This document shows positions 54,206-64,000 of a DNA stretch of 64,000 bases, one piece after another. Every line of letters begins with the position of its first letter. Position 1 is the first letter of the stretch. The DNA comes from Sequoia sempervirens (lineage: Eukaryota; Streptophyta; Pinopsida; Cupressales; Cupressaceae), in assembly GCA_007258455.2 (NCBI GenBank), contig VDFB02373365.1, positions 225,646,194-225,710,193 on the forward strand, in the 5' to 3' direction. The position numbers and the translations under genes are program-made. The notes below the pieces were generated by a model. That model worked only from the letters and a program-made list of their open reading frames with translations, ran no database searches and was not told the DNA's origin.

Positions 54206-54857
54206 GAAGGTTCAACACTTGAATTTTTTGAGGTATATATTGTCTAGGAATGGTATTGTTGTTTTTTGGTTCATACTAGGATGGCCCTCCTTGATACAGT
54301 CCTACCACTGCTTCTTGTTCAATCTAAGTTGGTTTTCTGAATAAGGGGTTCTCTTTGGGTTGACCATTGTTTTTTCAGAACATGGGTAGCATTTTTGGCA
54401 TCTCTAGGGGTTTGGTTATTTGTCTCACAACTAAGTTATCCCCTAAGGGAATAAGATTGGGATCCTTGAGATCCTCTATATTGAAGTTCACTAGTAATTT
54501 AGCACCACTTTGTGCTAACTTTAAGAAATAGGAGTTTGGGTCCTTTCTCAACAACTTTTCCATTAGTTTGAGAACCTTGGGGTTATTAGAATTTTCAAAT
54601 AGTTCCTCATCATTCATCTCTTTCTCAGTATCTACCTCCTCTATAACCAATTTTTTTGGGTCCTAGTTGTTTTGTTCTATTAGTTTTTCCTCATTGAATG
54701 TGTCCTTATACATGGGTCTCTTCTCGGGTGTTTCAAGGTTGCTTGGTCTATAGCCCTATAGGCTACTTTCGTCATTCATGGTATTTTTTGGTGGGATGCT
54801 AATGTTGTTCTTGCTTGCTTCCATTTTATTTTTGTGTTGTGATCTTGTGGTTGTCAT

Positions 54858-57800
54858 AAACAACTTAGGTCCCCCATGGGAGAGTTTTGTTGGGACTTGT
54901 AATTTTTGAACTCTCTAGTTGACTCCAATCTAGGTAAAAGGGGCACTCTAATTATTTTTGGAGAAATGGTGACAATGGGGGATGAAAAGATGCATGATGT
55001 GGGAATTGATCTTTGCAAACATTTGAGGACAACATTTTTTATTTGATTTTGATGTTTTGATGTTATGATAAAGGATGTTGATGAACTTGAAAATCTTTAA
55101 GGTAGACTCATGATCGTCAAGATAGACTAGCTCAAATATGCTTGCTAACTTAACCAAATGCATGGAAAATGATTCATTTCACATACAAAAGTAGCTAAGT
55201 TAGGGGTTGGTTTGGTTGATAGATGTCCAAGTCCAAAGTGTTGGTGTATTCAAAAAATTTTGCAAAGTTTGGTGAAGTGAAGTTTGGATTTTTGATGGAG
55301 TGAGTGAAGATGTTTTGACCCAATCTTGACTTAGAGTGAACTTTTTTTTGATAAAACCAAGGTAGTGATAATGATGCTAGACCTCTAAATTGTTCAAATC
55401 CTAAAGACCTAATGTTGACCTAAATGAGAGGATAGACTTGGGTATGTGAATCTGGTTCATTCCTCTAGATTGAGCATAAAATTTTCTTAGCAAGAGGCTA
55501 TGATTGCAATAAAGTATTAAGGCCCACTTCCTACAAAACTTTGAATTACAATACCTACATCTATAATGGAAAGATGTAGATCTTCCCCTATGGATTTTGA
55601 TTGTGCGATAGATCATTTAGAGGAGTTCAAGACCATGAAAAAGGACCAATATCTTTAGATAGGTTGATTATCATGAAAAAGAACTAGATTTTGACTCATA
55701 AAGAACATGTACATATTTGGATGTTTCCTTAGTGCCCGTTCATAAAAGTTGACTACCAACTTGTTTTTGTTTTGGTAGAGTGTTGAAATGCAGTTTTGGA
55801 TTGCTTTTGCACTTCGATGCTTAAGTTTGAAGTGATAACCTTTATACCTTCTCTTGGGGATTCTAATTTTGTGTGAGATCATTTAGAGAAGTTCAAGACC
55901 AAAAAGAGGATATTTATTGCCATGCGGGTGGTGGTAACACGGGTATTTTGACTGTTATATCTCCTTTCTCTTCCTCTTCATCTAAGATGATTGATGCATT
56001 GAGAAATTGGTGGGGTGTTTCATTCTTCTCAAATATGAAGGTTCTCAAAATTCTTATGATGTTAGTCTGTTCACCTTCAATGTGTGTGAGACTAGATTGA
56101 AGGATCGGTGCTCTAAGGTCTAGTTGTTGAATTGGAGTAGTTGGTCGCCATATGGTCATAAAGGTGTAATGGTGTTTTGAGATGGTTGCTATGAAGCTCA
56201 ATAACCTAAGGTTTTATTTGTTGTTTTGGAATGTTGCTACTTTTTTTGGAAATCAAAATATTGAAGTACTAGTGTTGATATTTCACTTCCTTGTCTAGAG
56301 GATATGTTGTGGGAAAGATTACTTGTACTATCTGTGAGTCCCAAGTAACTATTGATATCATAGACGTCTGAGTGAAGGAATGATCCTAATGGTTTGTTTG
56401 ATTTTGATCTCTAACAAGTAGGACAAAAATAATGGATGAGAGACTATGTGACCTATCTAGTTTTCCAATTTTTTTGTTCAAACAATGACCCTATAAAACA
56501 ACTTCGATTTGTTTTCCCCAAGTGTCAACAAAATGTTCAAGACTATGAGCTAGAATGGAAATTGTAACTTCTATGTTTTTATGTCAAATGCTAGAACTTC
56601 TCAAGGAAAAGTGAGCATCTTTTGGAAAATGCAAGGATCTTAGTAGCAAGTGCACTATTTTCTCAAAATAAAATGCAAGGAAATAAAAGCAAGTGCATGG
56701 ATCCCATAGCAAGTGCTCAATTTCCATCACAAGCAATTGATTTTTATCAGTGGAGTTTCTGGGATAGCAAGCAAATGCAATAAAATTTTGGCCACTGCTT
56801 AGAAATTGTGGAAATTGCATTGGAATTTTTTGCAAATGCACTGGAAATTATGCAACTGCTCGAGTTTTGTGAAAAATGGTCTCTATGTATTTTTTTTTCT
56901 CTATATTTTTGGAGTATGGAAAATGATAGAAAAGCACTGGACTGACTCAAAAAGCATGGAATTTGTGTGACCTGAATGTCTGCGACTTAAGTTGTGAAAT
57001 CACAACACCCAAGTCATAGTTCCCAAATGTTTACCTTGATCAATACAACCTGAAATAAAAGAAAAAATATTTAGAAACCTTTAAGGAAAGATCCTTTCAA
57101 GGAGTGAAAACATAGGGCTTCTTTCACAAGTATACACTAAGTCAAAGGGTTTTTTATTTAACCATCATGTTCAGTTTTTGTTTGGATGTGTTCTTTCTAT
57201 TTAAATCAAGCACAAAATTTGATGTCAAGATTTTTTTTGAATGCAATTGGAAATTTTGACATACATAAGCATTTACAACCCTAGTGGATAGAAACCATTC
57301 TTTTAGGTAATCCTACCTCATGCTCCAAAGAGACAATTTTACATGCAACTTATGACATGGGCTTGCAGTCATACTTGGAAAGTAACTTCTCAGAAGTAAA
57401 TTCTGATGCACCACTTTCAAAGAATGTTTTTGGATAATAGGGTGGCTTCTAAAACAATTTGGATCTTAGTAATGTTTTGGGGATATTATTTTTGGGCTCC
57501 TATACATGTGGTGTTTTGTTCAATTAAGAACCTCCCAGCCCTTATAGGTTTTTACGCATCACAAGGACACTGAGGGAGAATATGTCGGCATAGGCCAATA
57601 ACACCTGACGAGATGATGAACTTTCCTCACACCCACAAATTATTTATATAGCGGTCCAGAACAAAAGTACCACTTGGGTCGCCTATAAGTTCTCCAGCGC
57701 AGGAGTTCCCTCAATAGGCAAGCCCTCTAAAAAGGCATGTTTGGAAATAAATGTGAAAAACTCAAGATGTTTTCACTTACCCAATATCACCAAAAGCTGC

Positions 57801-58979
57801 AAGGAGAGAAGACAACCATCTAGTAGCTTGCCAAACATTGCATGCATAGTAAACACTTCATAGCAGTTTGATTCTTTTTAAACACCTCAAGCAATGTTAT
57901 CCCCAAAAATGTGTGGATAAAGAATAACAAAGTTCTTTTTAATTGAAACCAATATGAAATATTCAGGACATTAATTAGTTAAGATAGCAATGGTGTAAAA
58001 TAGAAAGAATATTTTTTTTCATTTTTAAGCCCAAATTTGAGTGTTTTTAAGAAATCAGTCTTGGTTTTAACTTGGTCAACAAAAGTAAAAAAAGCATGTG
58101 TCAACAAAATGGAAATCATTTTGCGTTCCTTTTATGCACCAAAATCAAAGTTCCTAATTATGAAAACTTGGAAAGAGTTTATTTTTAGAGCACCTTAATT
58201 GAAGTGTTTTCTCCTTTTTATGTACCAAAATGAAAGGTTCATTTGTGTTGTTCTTTTTAAAGCACCAAATAAGAGTTCCTACTTTAAGAAAGCTTAAAAA
58301 GGTTTGATTTTAATAACACCAAAATGAAATGTGCATTTGCCTTGTTCTTTTTAAAGTTCCAATGACAATTCCTACTTTAAGAAAGCTTGGAAGGGTTCAT
58401 TTTAAGAGCACTAAAACAAAGTTTGTTTGTTCATTTTATGCACCAAAATAAATATTCCTAAATTTAATAAAAAAAAGTTTGTAGATCTATAGTGCTTTGA
58501 CCATTCATCTTCCCTATAGAAACAAGTTAATGTCTTTCAAATCCTACATAAAAATCCATTAGCACCTATTACACATTCAAAAATAGGCATAGGTTAGCAA
58601 AAAAACAATTACAACAGTGCAGATTTCGTGCACTAGTCTATTAGAGCCAATGTTCAGTTTTCAAAGCATATGCTCAAATTTTCTTGCAAAAGTACCCCTA
58701 TCAAAATCAGATGCTTAATTCTCAGAGCAAATGCTACCCCTGTCAAAATAAAATGCAAGGTTTTCAAAGAAGATGTGCAATTCTTTTGCAAAAGTGTGGT
58801 TTTCGTGCTAGATGCTCAGTTTTCAAAGCAGGTGCATGATTTTTTTGATAGGGAATTGAGAGATTTTTTTGGGTAGTGTGTGAAAACTTGTTCAAATGCA
58901 ATTCCAGGACCTCCAGCTTCAAAAATAGCTCATACGAATGTTAGTGTAGGGGACAAGTGTCCCACTGGGCATGCTAGAA
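54858..58979 (-). other. 5' leader of element D (4.1 kb, noncoding)
   Basis: No gene is recognised. A diverged ~265-bp duplication lies at 55480-55910. GGCAAGCCCTCTA (57717-57729) and GCTGCAAGGAGAGAAG (57795-57810) correspond to blocks in the leader of B. Degenerate repeats of TTCTTTTTAAAGCACCAAA and TTCCTACTTTAAGAAAGCTT run from 58090 to 58460. No TGG-type PBS adjoins the LTR at 58979; the bases there read TTCTAGCATGCCCAG on the minus strand, so the primer is unclear. Confidence 0.6.
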
Positions 58980-60045
58980 TGTGTGAGGGGGAAAATCATT
59001 AGATGCAAATAAGATTAAACGTGTTTGAAATAAGAATCTAAGCTAAGATCAAACACACAAATCTAAGATCTAATCCTACACATACAAAATGAAACTAAGC
59101 TATTGAAAACACATTAAGAAATCCTACGATTACCAAACTAAATGCAAAATAAGCAAAGTGTTACCATCTCGTATCAGAGTGTATTCACTTGATGTTGGAT
59201 TGTTCTTATCACTATGAAGCCTCCATAGTTCATGTGCAAAGCTTTGATGCTTGAATGGTTGGTTGATCAAAGAAAGGTTGAAGCTCTATCAATGGTGATC
59301 TTGACAGTACTTCATTGCATAAGGTATGTTGATTCTCAGATCCTTTTTTGTGAGGAAAGAGGTTTGTTATATAGAAAATGAAATTTGAAATGGAATATCA
59401 AGATCATGTTGAAGAATATCCAGATCAACGGTTGAAAGGTGTTGAGAGGATTTAGACATGAGAAGATTTTGCAAAGTAGATTGCACAATTTGTGTGATTG
59501 AGGAATAGATTGGCTAGTCAGGAATTAGATTGATCAATTAGGATTTAGATTGATCAGTCAGGATTTAGATGGCTTAGTTAGGAAATTGATGGTTTAGTTA
59601 GCAAATAGATTGATTAGTCAATAAATTAGATTGCTCAGTCAACAATCGTAATTTGCTCAATCAAAAAGTGGGTGAGGAATATTAATTAATTGATCTAATT
59701 AATTAATTCCTTTTTGTAGTTGAATGTACAAATCAAGTTTGAATTTTGCAACCAAATTTGCATTAGTTTGATTTGATTTTTGATAAATGATTTGAATAGT
59801 TTGATTTAATTATTCAAATTTTGGAGGGAAAGTGTGTTAATTAAATTATTGTGATTTAATAATTTAATCAACTTAAGGAAATAAGGTGTTTTAGCGGCAT
59901 AATTAAATTATTGGCATTATTTAATCAGTCAAGATGAAATAAGACTAGATTAGGATTTTATTAAATAAATGTAATTTATTTAATTGGTTGAACTGATAAA
60001 AAAGTGAATTAATTAAGTAATTTCATTTTATTTAATTAATAGTAG
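58980..60045 (-). repeat. 5' LTR of element D, interrupted by element F
   Basis: TGTGTGAGGGGG… aligns with the left LTR from 32892 for about 1070 bp, until TTTAATTAATAG. At 60046 the match stops and element F begins. Candidate TSD AGTAG at 60041-60045 cannot be checked. Confidence 0.88.
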
Positions 60046-61142
60046 TGTTGATGGTGTTTTCTGCATAGCAACAACTCAGACAGAATGCAATATTCTATCT
60101 CTCTTGAAAGGTTATTTTCAATAATAAATCACCGAAAATTACCCCAAGGTCTCTCGGGTGTTAGGTCATAACAATGCATAAAACAACTCAGATAAAATGT
60201 GAAATGCTGGTAATCACAATCGGACCTTACTACAAGCAAACTGTATCTTCCTGTTTATCAGATCTTGCAATATGATGATCTTTAATCCTAAATCTATCTA
60301 ACCAAATGATAAAGAAATAGCAAAAGATAAGAGTGCGAGGATATAATAGAATCTAAACTACTCCTAGGATGAACAATGTAAACAACAGATATTTGGAATG
60401 GACCTATCTCAAATAACCAGTTCTTGATCAACCCACAATGCAATCTTACAAGAACGGTGCAATCTTCTAAGGTATTTAAATTTTCAAATCATAGACATTC
60501 ATCTACAATCGAACTTAAGCACATTGAATATATGGTCCAGGTTGACTTCACCAGCCTACTACAATCAGATAGTTACTGGGAGTATAGACCAGAGATAGCT
60601 ACAAACATTCCAAATATGAAATCATAAACATCATTCATCCAACTGAAACTGATTTATTTCTGAATACTAAACCCTAGATTTCCAAGAAATTTGAAAGATA
60701 GAACAAAAGAACCATGCAAGATGAAATAACACAAGAGATTTCATCAGGAAAACCACAATGTATTCAATTGTATTAATCACCAAAATGCTGCAACAATTCA
60801 ACTGTTCTGATACAGAATTTGCTTCAAGAAACTGAATATTACTTCTAAGGAAAATTCTCTAACTATTGCTTTCACTTCTCTATTACTATCTAGCTAATGT
60901 CTAACCCTTTACAATGAGGCAAGTATGCCTATTAATAGAAAATCCCAAGGTATATCGGCCCAGCCAAACATTTTTACAAAATAATAAAAACTGCCAAAAC
61001 AGGTCGGCCAAGGAAAAACAAACTAAGGCACATATTAAATGCCATCATCCAGGTCGGCCTTGACACAATCTTCAATCCAGTCCCATCCAATGCATGCCTC
61101 GTGATAATAGGGAAGCACAAATCTCAAAATAAGCATCAACCA
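60046..61142 (-). repeat. 3' LTR of element F
   Basis: Plus-strand ends TGTTGATGGTG and GCATCAACCA; TGTTGATG and CATCAAC form terminal inverted repeats. The start coincides exactly with the break in the LTR of D. Length about 1097 bp. The partner LTR is outside the window, so the right boundary is inferred from the inverted repeat and the purine tract. Confidence 0.68.
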
Positions 61143-61153
61143 CTTCTTCCCTT
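61143..61153 (-). other. Candidate PPT of element F
   Basis: On the minus strand AAGGGAAGAAG lies directly before the LTR start TGGTTGATG. It overlaps the TAA stop of the long ORF. Confidence 0.6.
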
Positions 61154-64000
61154 ATCCTTTCTTCCCCAACGAACCCTGCACCCTCAAGAACATTCTGTCC
61201 AACTTGGCAACAGGTGGCAAAGGCAAAATCTTAAGTCGGCATTTAATTGAGTTGATTTCTTCCTTGGACCGCTCAACAGTTTTACTCCAATCTTCCTTGT
61301 TGGACAGATACTTGTCCATCACTGCCATGTAGGTGGCTACATCATCAAGCTGGTGGCCGGTGACAACTCCTTCTGCATCTGGGGCATAAACCTCATGCCA
61401 CCATTCCTTCAGTTGTTCCAAGCTCAGATATTTAGGAGCTATTTTCTTCCTACCTGTCATTATCTCAAAGAAGGTGATGCATCCGTCATATACTGCAGTA
61501 AGCTCACTGTCAATTGATTTCCTTCATTTTTGTATCTTCTTCAGAGCCTTCTGCCTAATTTGCAGAGCCTCAAACCACTCCCAAGGTTCATACAATCTGG
61601 AGGAAGGAAGGATTCCATCCGCCAGCAATTGATCCCGACCATGTCCCATGATAACTCTTGATTTCTGCAACAGGAGGTCCATGTCCTCGTTATTCTAGGA
61701 CAGTACATGTTCTAATAGCTCCTTAGCCCAAACTGCATCCTTCCCAACATACAGAATGTCCTTGTTGGTATCATCTCCTTTCATTTGCACACTCGCCAGC
61801 CAGTCTATTGCAGCTTGAGCCGAGGCTTTTAATTTCTCAATTCCGGAGATGGTTTCCTTGGGTAGAAAACCGAGAGTAGCAGATGAAGAAGGATGGAGTG
61901 ACTGCAAGGGTTTCATCACTTCCTCCAAACATTTCTTCAGTCTCTCATTCTCTCTCCTTAGCTCATGTTTGGTTTGAGTTTCCTTCCTCAACCTGCCCAC
62001 AATTACTGCGCTGGACCCTTCAAATTCTTCTATATCCTGTTCCATGGAAGCCGGTCCAAGGTTGATAGTCTGAATATTGTATTCTTGACCAGTGACTTCC
62101 TCTCTTGTTTTATCCGCGGTAGGAGTGGCAATATGGACAACCCTGTTATGCGTTTCATCTCTTTCCACCCTTGAGATCACCTTTGTTGCCTTCTTTTTCT
62201 TTCCTTTACTGATCTTGGACAGCATTTCATCCCAATCCAAGGGGGTATCCTCAATAATCACTTGTTTTTTCCTTGCAAGTTCCTTCTCTAGCCAATCCGG
62301 GGCCGCAAGGTCAATCCGAATTTCTTTCGTCATAATTTCTTCCGGTTCTTCTGTCGGTTTCTCTTCTTCCCTTGCTGTTGCCTTATCATCCTCCTTCTCT
62401 GGAAGCTGCTCACCTTGATCAATTTCCTCAAGTTCTACCTCTGGATGCACTGGTGATGGGGTCTTAGCAGGGATATTTTCCTCCGGCTTAGGCGATCCGC
62501 GGCCCCTGTCACTTTCCGGGGAATCCTCATACTGCACCAAAGGAGAGGTATACCTTTCCTCCTCTTTGACCTCCAGCTCTGTTGCTTCATTGAAGAGTGC
62601 TCCCTTCTTGAATGGTTCTGCCTCCCCGCTAGTTTCATGTCCTTTAGGATTTTCTGGTTCAAGTATGCTCAGCGGAGGAGAAACAGACTTAGATGGCTCT
62701 TCAACTGGTAGCCCTGGGGGAGAATCCTTCTTCTGCACAGTATCCTTTGGAGAGGGAGTTCTTGATTTCCTCGTATAGACTTTTGTTTTCTCCCCTCCTG
62801 AGCTTTCCACATCAACAATAGGAGGCTCATCCTTTGATGCCTCTTGACCCTTCTTCTTCGAGGTCCTAGTTGTTCTGGTTTTCTTTGGTGGTGGAGGAAT
62901 ATCTTCCTCTTCAGCTTTTCCAGACTCTTCCTCATTAGAGGACTTGCTAAGCGTTAAGGTCTTCCACCTTCTCTTTCCCTTCGGCCTCCTTTTCGCTACG
63001 GGTTCTCCTTCCTTAGGACCTTTGACCTTGATCTTGAAAGGGGAGCTCTTCACTATTTTCCCTTTGGGGTCATCCTCCCCGGATTCCTCATAAGTCAACA
63101 TGGGATTCAGGTCTCCCATCAAGTTGAAGGTGCAAGTTACCTTCGCATTTCCCAGCTCCTAGATTTTATGTTTTACCCAAGAAAGAGTGAATTTCATTAC
63201 AGGGGCCATTAGGTCCTCCAATTTTGTAACCTCATCCTCATTCCAGTTAATATCCCCAGCTGGCTTGTCTTTCACTGCTTCATAGGCATGGTCCTGTATC
63301 AAATTTTTGTCATCCTCCAGTTGATCCGGGATCAACTTGACATTGTACTGCCTAACTGCCTCCACAAGGAGTCTGGAGTATCTCTTCTTTCTTGCCTCGA
63401 GGTCGTCCTTGATATTGACCCAATAATCCTCTAGGTCATCCTTATGCCTGTACTCCCTGGTAGCCTTCTTCTGTGCTTCTCCAGTTATGTCAAAGTTCAT
63501 CCTTTTGGAGTGGGAGGAGAAACCATACGCTGCCAGTTCTTCCCCTGCAGTATGGGCTGATTGAATAGAGGGGCACATTTCTACCACACCAATCCTTAGA
63601 GGGAAGTCTCCACCAAAGCCTGTCTTGTGCTTTTCCCTTTTCACAACAGCATCAAATTCACAGATCTGCCTCACAACCTCCAACAAAACAAGGCGATCAA
63701 TAGGGTACCGAGGCAACCTGTAAGGGGCAACCAGGCATCCATCAATTCTGAGGTAGGTGAAGGTGGGGAACTGGATGAACCAGGCTCCGTAGTTCTTTAC
63801 TAGCCCCTTGGCTCCGTTAGACAATCTCATGTGCTCAGCATTCTGTAGCATCCAGGTGATATGCATGGTGAATGCATTGTTAGCCCTTTTGTAATCCTTA
63901 TGCCCGAGATGCAATTCTGGATAGACCTCGTAGATGATATCCTGTCCAAGCGTCCCTCATGGGTTCAGACCCTTGTATGGGTAAGATATGGCTAGTATAT
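61152..64000 (-). pseudogene. Unrecognised >900-codon ORF of element F (four stops, open to edge)
   Basis: One frame runs from the window edge to a TAA at 61152 without a frameshift. It is broken only by stops at 63957-63959 (TGA), 63159-63161 (TAG), 61695-61697 (TAG) and near 61530 (TGA). Each can be explained by a single C-to-T or G-to-A change. The N-terminal visible part looks like a folded domain: GTLGQDIIYEVYPELHLGHK, NGAKGLVKNYGAWFIQFPTF, RLPRYPIDRLVLLEVVRQI. A middle part of about 330 residues is highly charged and disordered (many Lys, Glu, Ser and Pro; basic patches such as RRPKGKRRWK). A C-terminal part is helical with coiled-coil character. No membrane segment or enzymatic motif was seen, and I do not know the family. 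Confidence 0.7.

Larger units (their letters stand above)
51781..54857 (-). pseudogene. Element D gag (broken)
   Basis: Start at 54857 (MTTTRSQHKNKMEAS, the same kind of opening as B). An acidic part follows (54650-54375, with LLRKDPNSYFLKLAQSGAKL). Then comes a Gln/Pro/Gly-rich part built of tandem repeats (54205-53550), and the capsid domain at 53319-53029 (NFEIPKFDNKYRGRGDLLEH, SYLMRLFPHNLM). A spacer with VTNDGVVDAR precedes the zinc-knuckle region, which reads CEFYKIKGHTMNNY, so one His and one Cys of the knuckle are Tyr and metal binding is lost. Stops and frameshifts are frequent. Confidence 0.85.
32892..60045 (-). mobile_element. Element D: second Tat-lineage Ty3/gypsy, with three later insertions
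   Basis: D has the same plan as B: 5' LTR on the right (58980 onward), long leader, gag, protease, RT, two RNase H domains, integrase, noncoding region, antisense PMD ORF, PPT and left LTR. Copia element E interrupts the integrase, solo LTR S interrupts the reverse transcriptase, and element F interrupts the right LTR. The remaining part of the right LTR should resume beyond the window. Without E and S, D is about 19.5 kb to the F junction. Its sequence is clearly a different family from B, and every gene is broken. Confidence 0.88.
60046..64000 (-). mobile_element. Element F: LTR retrotransposon with an unrecognised long ORF (partial)
   Basis: The left part is a 1.1-kb LTR (60046-61142), adjoined by a purine tract on the minus strand and then a long minus-strand coding frame that reaches the window edge. 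The base composition of the coding part is clearly more GC-rich than the surroundings. By its orientation this is the 3' end of the element; any gag or pol and the 5' LTR would lie to the right. No pol motif is seen in the 2.8 kb next to the LTR, so the frame is either an extra ORF placed after pol or the only gene of a non-autonomous element. Confidence 0.72.

Noticed and set aside
53790..54344. 184-codon plus-strand ORF with a regular 15-residue repeat
   Set aside because: It is the reverse strand of the 45-bp tandem repeat inside gag of D. The regular peptide repeat follows from the 45-bp period and has no start context or homology.
61152..63122. A host nuclear protein gene with basic, NLS-like patches
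   Set aside because: The frame ends exactly at a purine tract and an LTR with TG…CA ends, has several stops and no introns. A retroelement ORF is more likely than a host gene.

Overview
The window looks like intergenic DNA from a large, repeat-rich seed-plant genome, most likely a conifer or other gymnosperm. That is an inference from the old, deeply nested LTR retrotransposons, the Tat-type Ty3/gypsy families and the absence of any host gene. I found no intact host coding region, no tRNA, no rRNA and no CRISPR array. Nearly everything can be assigned to LTR retrotransposons, which I call G, A, B, C, D, E, S and F.

Layout. (G) 1-2689: remnant of a minus-strand gypsy element, a protease-region fragment followed by a probable LTR with an array of AT palindromes. 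(A) 3478-32789: an old plus-strand Ty1/copia element with 1.5-kb LTRs, a PBS and a PPT. Its gag is split by (B) 5777-27487, a minus-strand Ty3/gypsy element of the Tat lineage. B has gag, protease, reverse transcriptase, two RNase H domains and integrase, plus an extra plus-strand (antisense) ORF with a plant mobile domain (PMD). The 5' LTR of B is split in turn by (C) 24513-26786, a small non-autonomous copia-type element with a perfect 5-bp target duplication. This is a three-level nest, and the uninterrupted LTR of B supplies the empty site for C.

After about 100 bp of unassigned DNA comes (D) 32892-60045, a second, different Tat element on the minus strand with the same plan, including an antisense PMD ORF. 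D carries three later insertions: a copia element with its integrase core deleted (E, 39519-45691, in the D integrase), a solo LTR (S, 48207-49673, in the D reverse transcriptase, perfect TSD), and (F) 60046 to the window end, in the right LTR of D. F has a 1.1-kb LTR and an unrecognised reading frame of more than 900 codons that is open to the window edge apart from four stop codons.

How the parts relate. In B and D, gag-pol runs leftward from the 5' LTR on the right, and the PMD ORF runs rightward from near the 3' LTR, so the two transcription units converge on 2-3 kb of noncoding DNA. That DNA holds short sequence blocks conserved between the two families, and the 5' leaders share blocks too. 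All coding regions are decayed. The in-frame stops I checked are mostly explained by C-to-T or G-to-A change (Gln, Trp or Arg codons turned into stops), as expected for heavily methylated, silenced DNA. The least known items are the F protein, the paired antisense PMD ORFs, the palindrome arrays in the LTRs, and the conserved noncoding blocks of the Tat elements.
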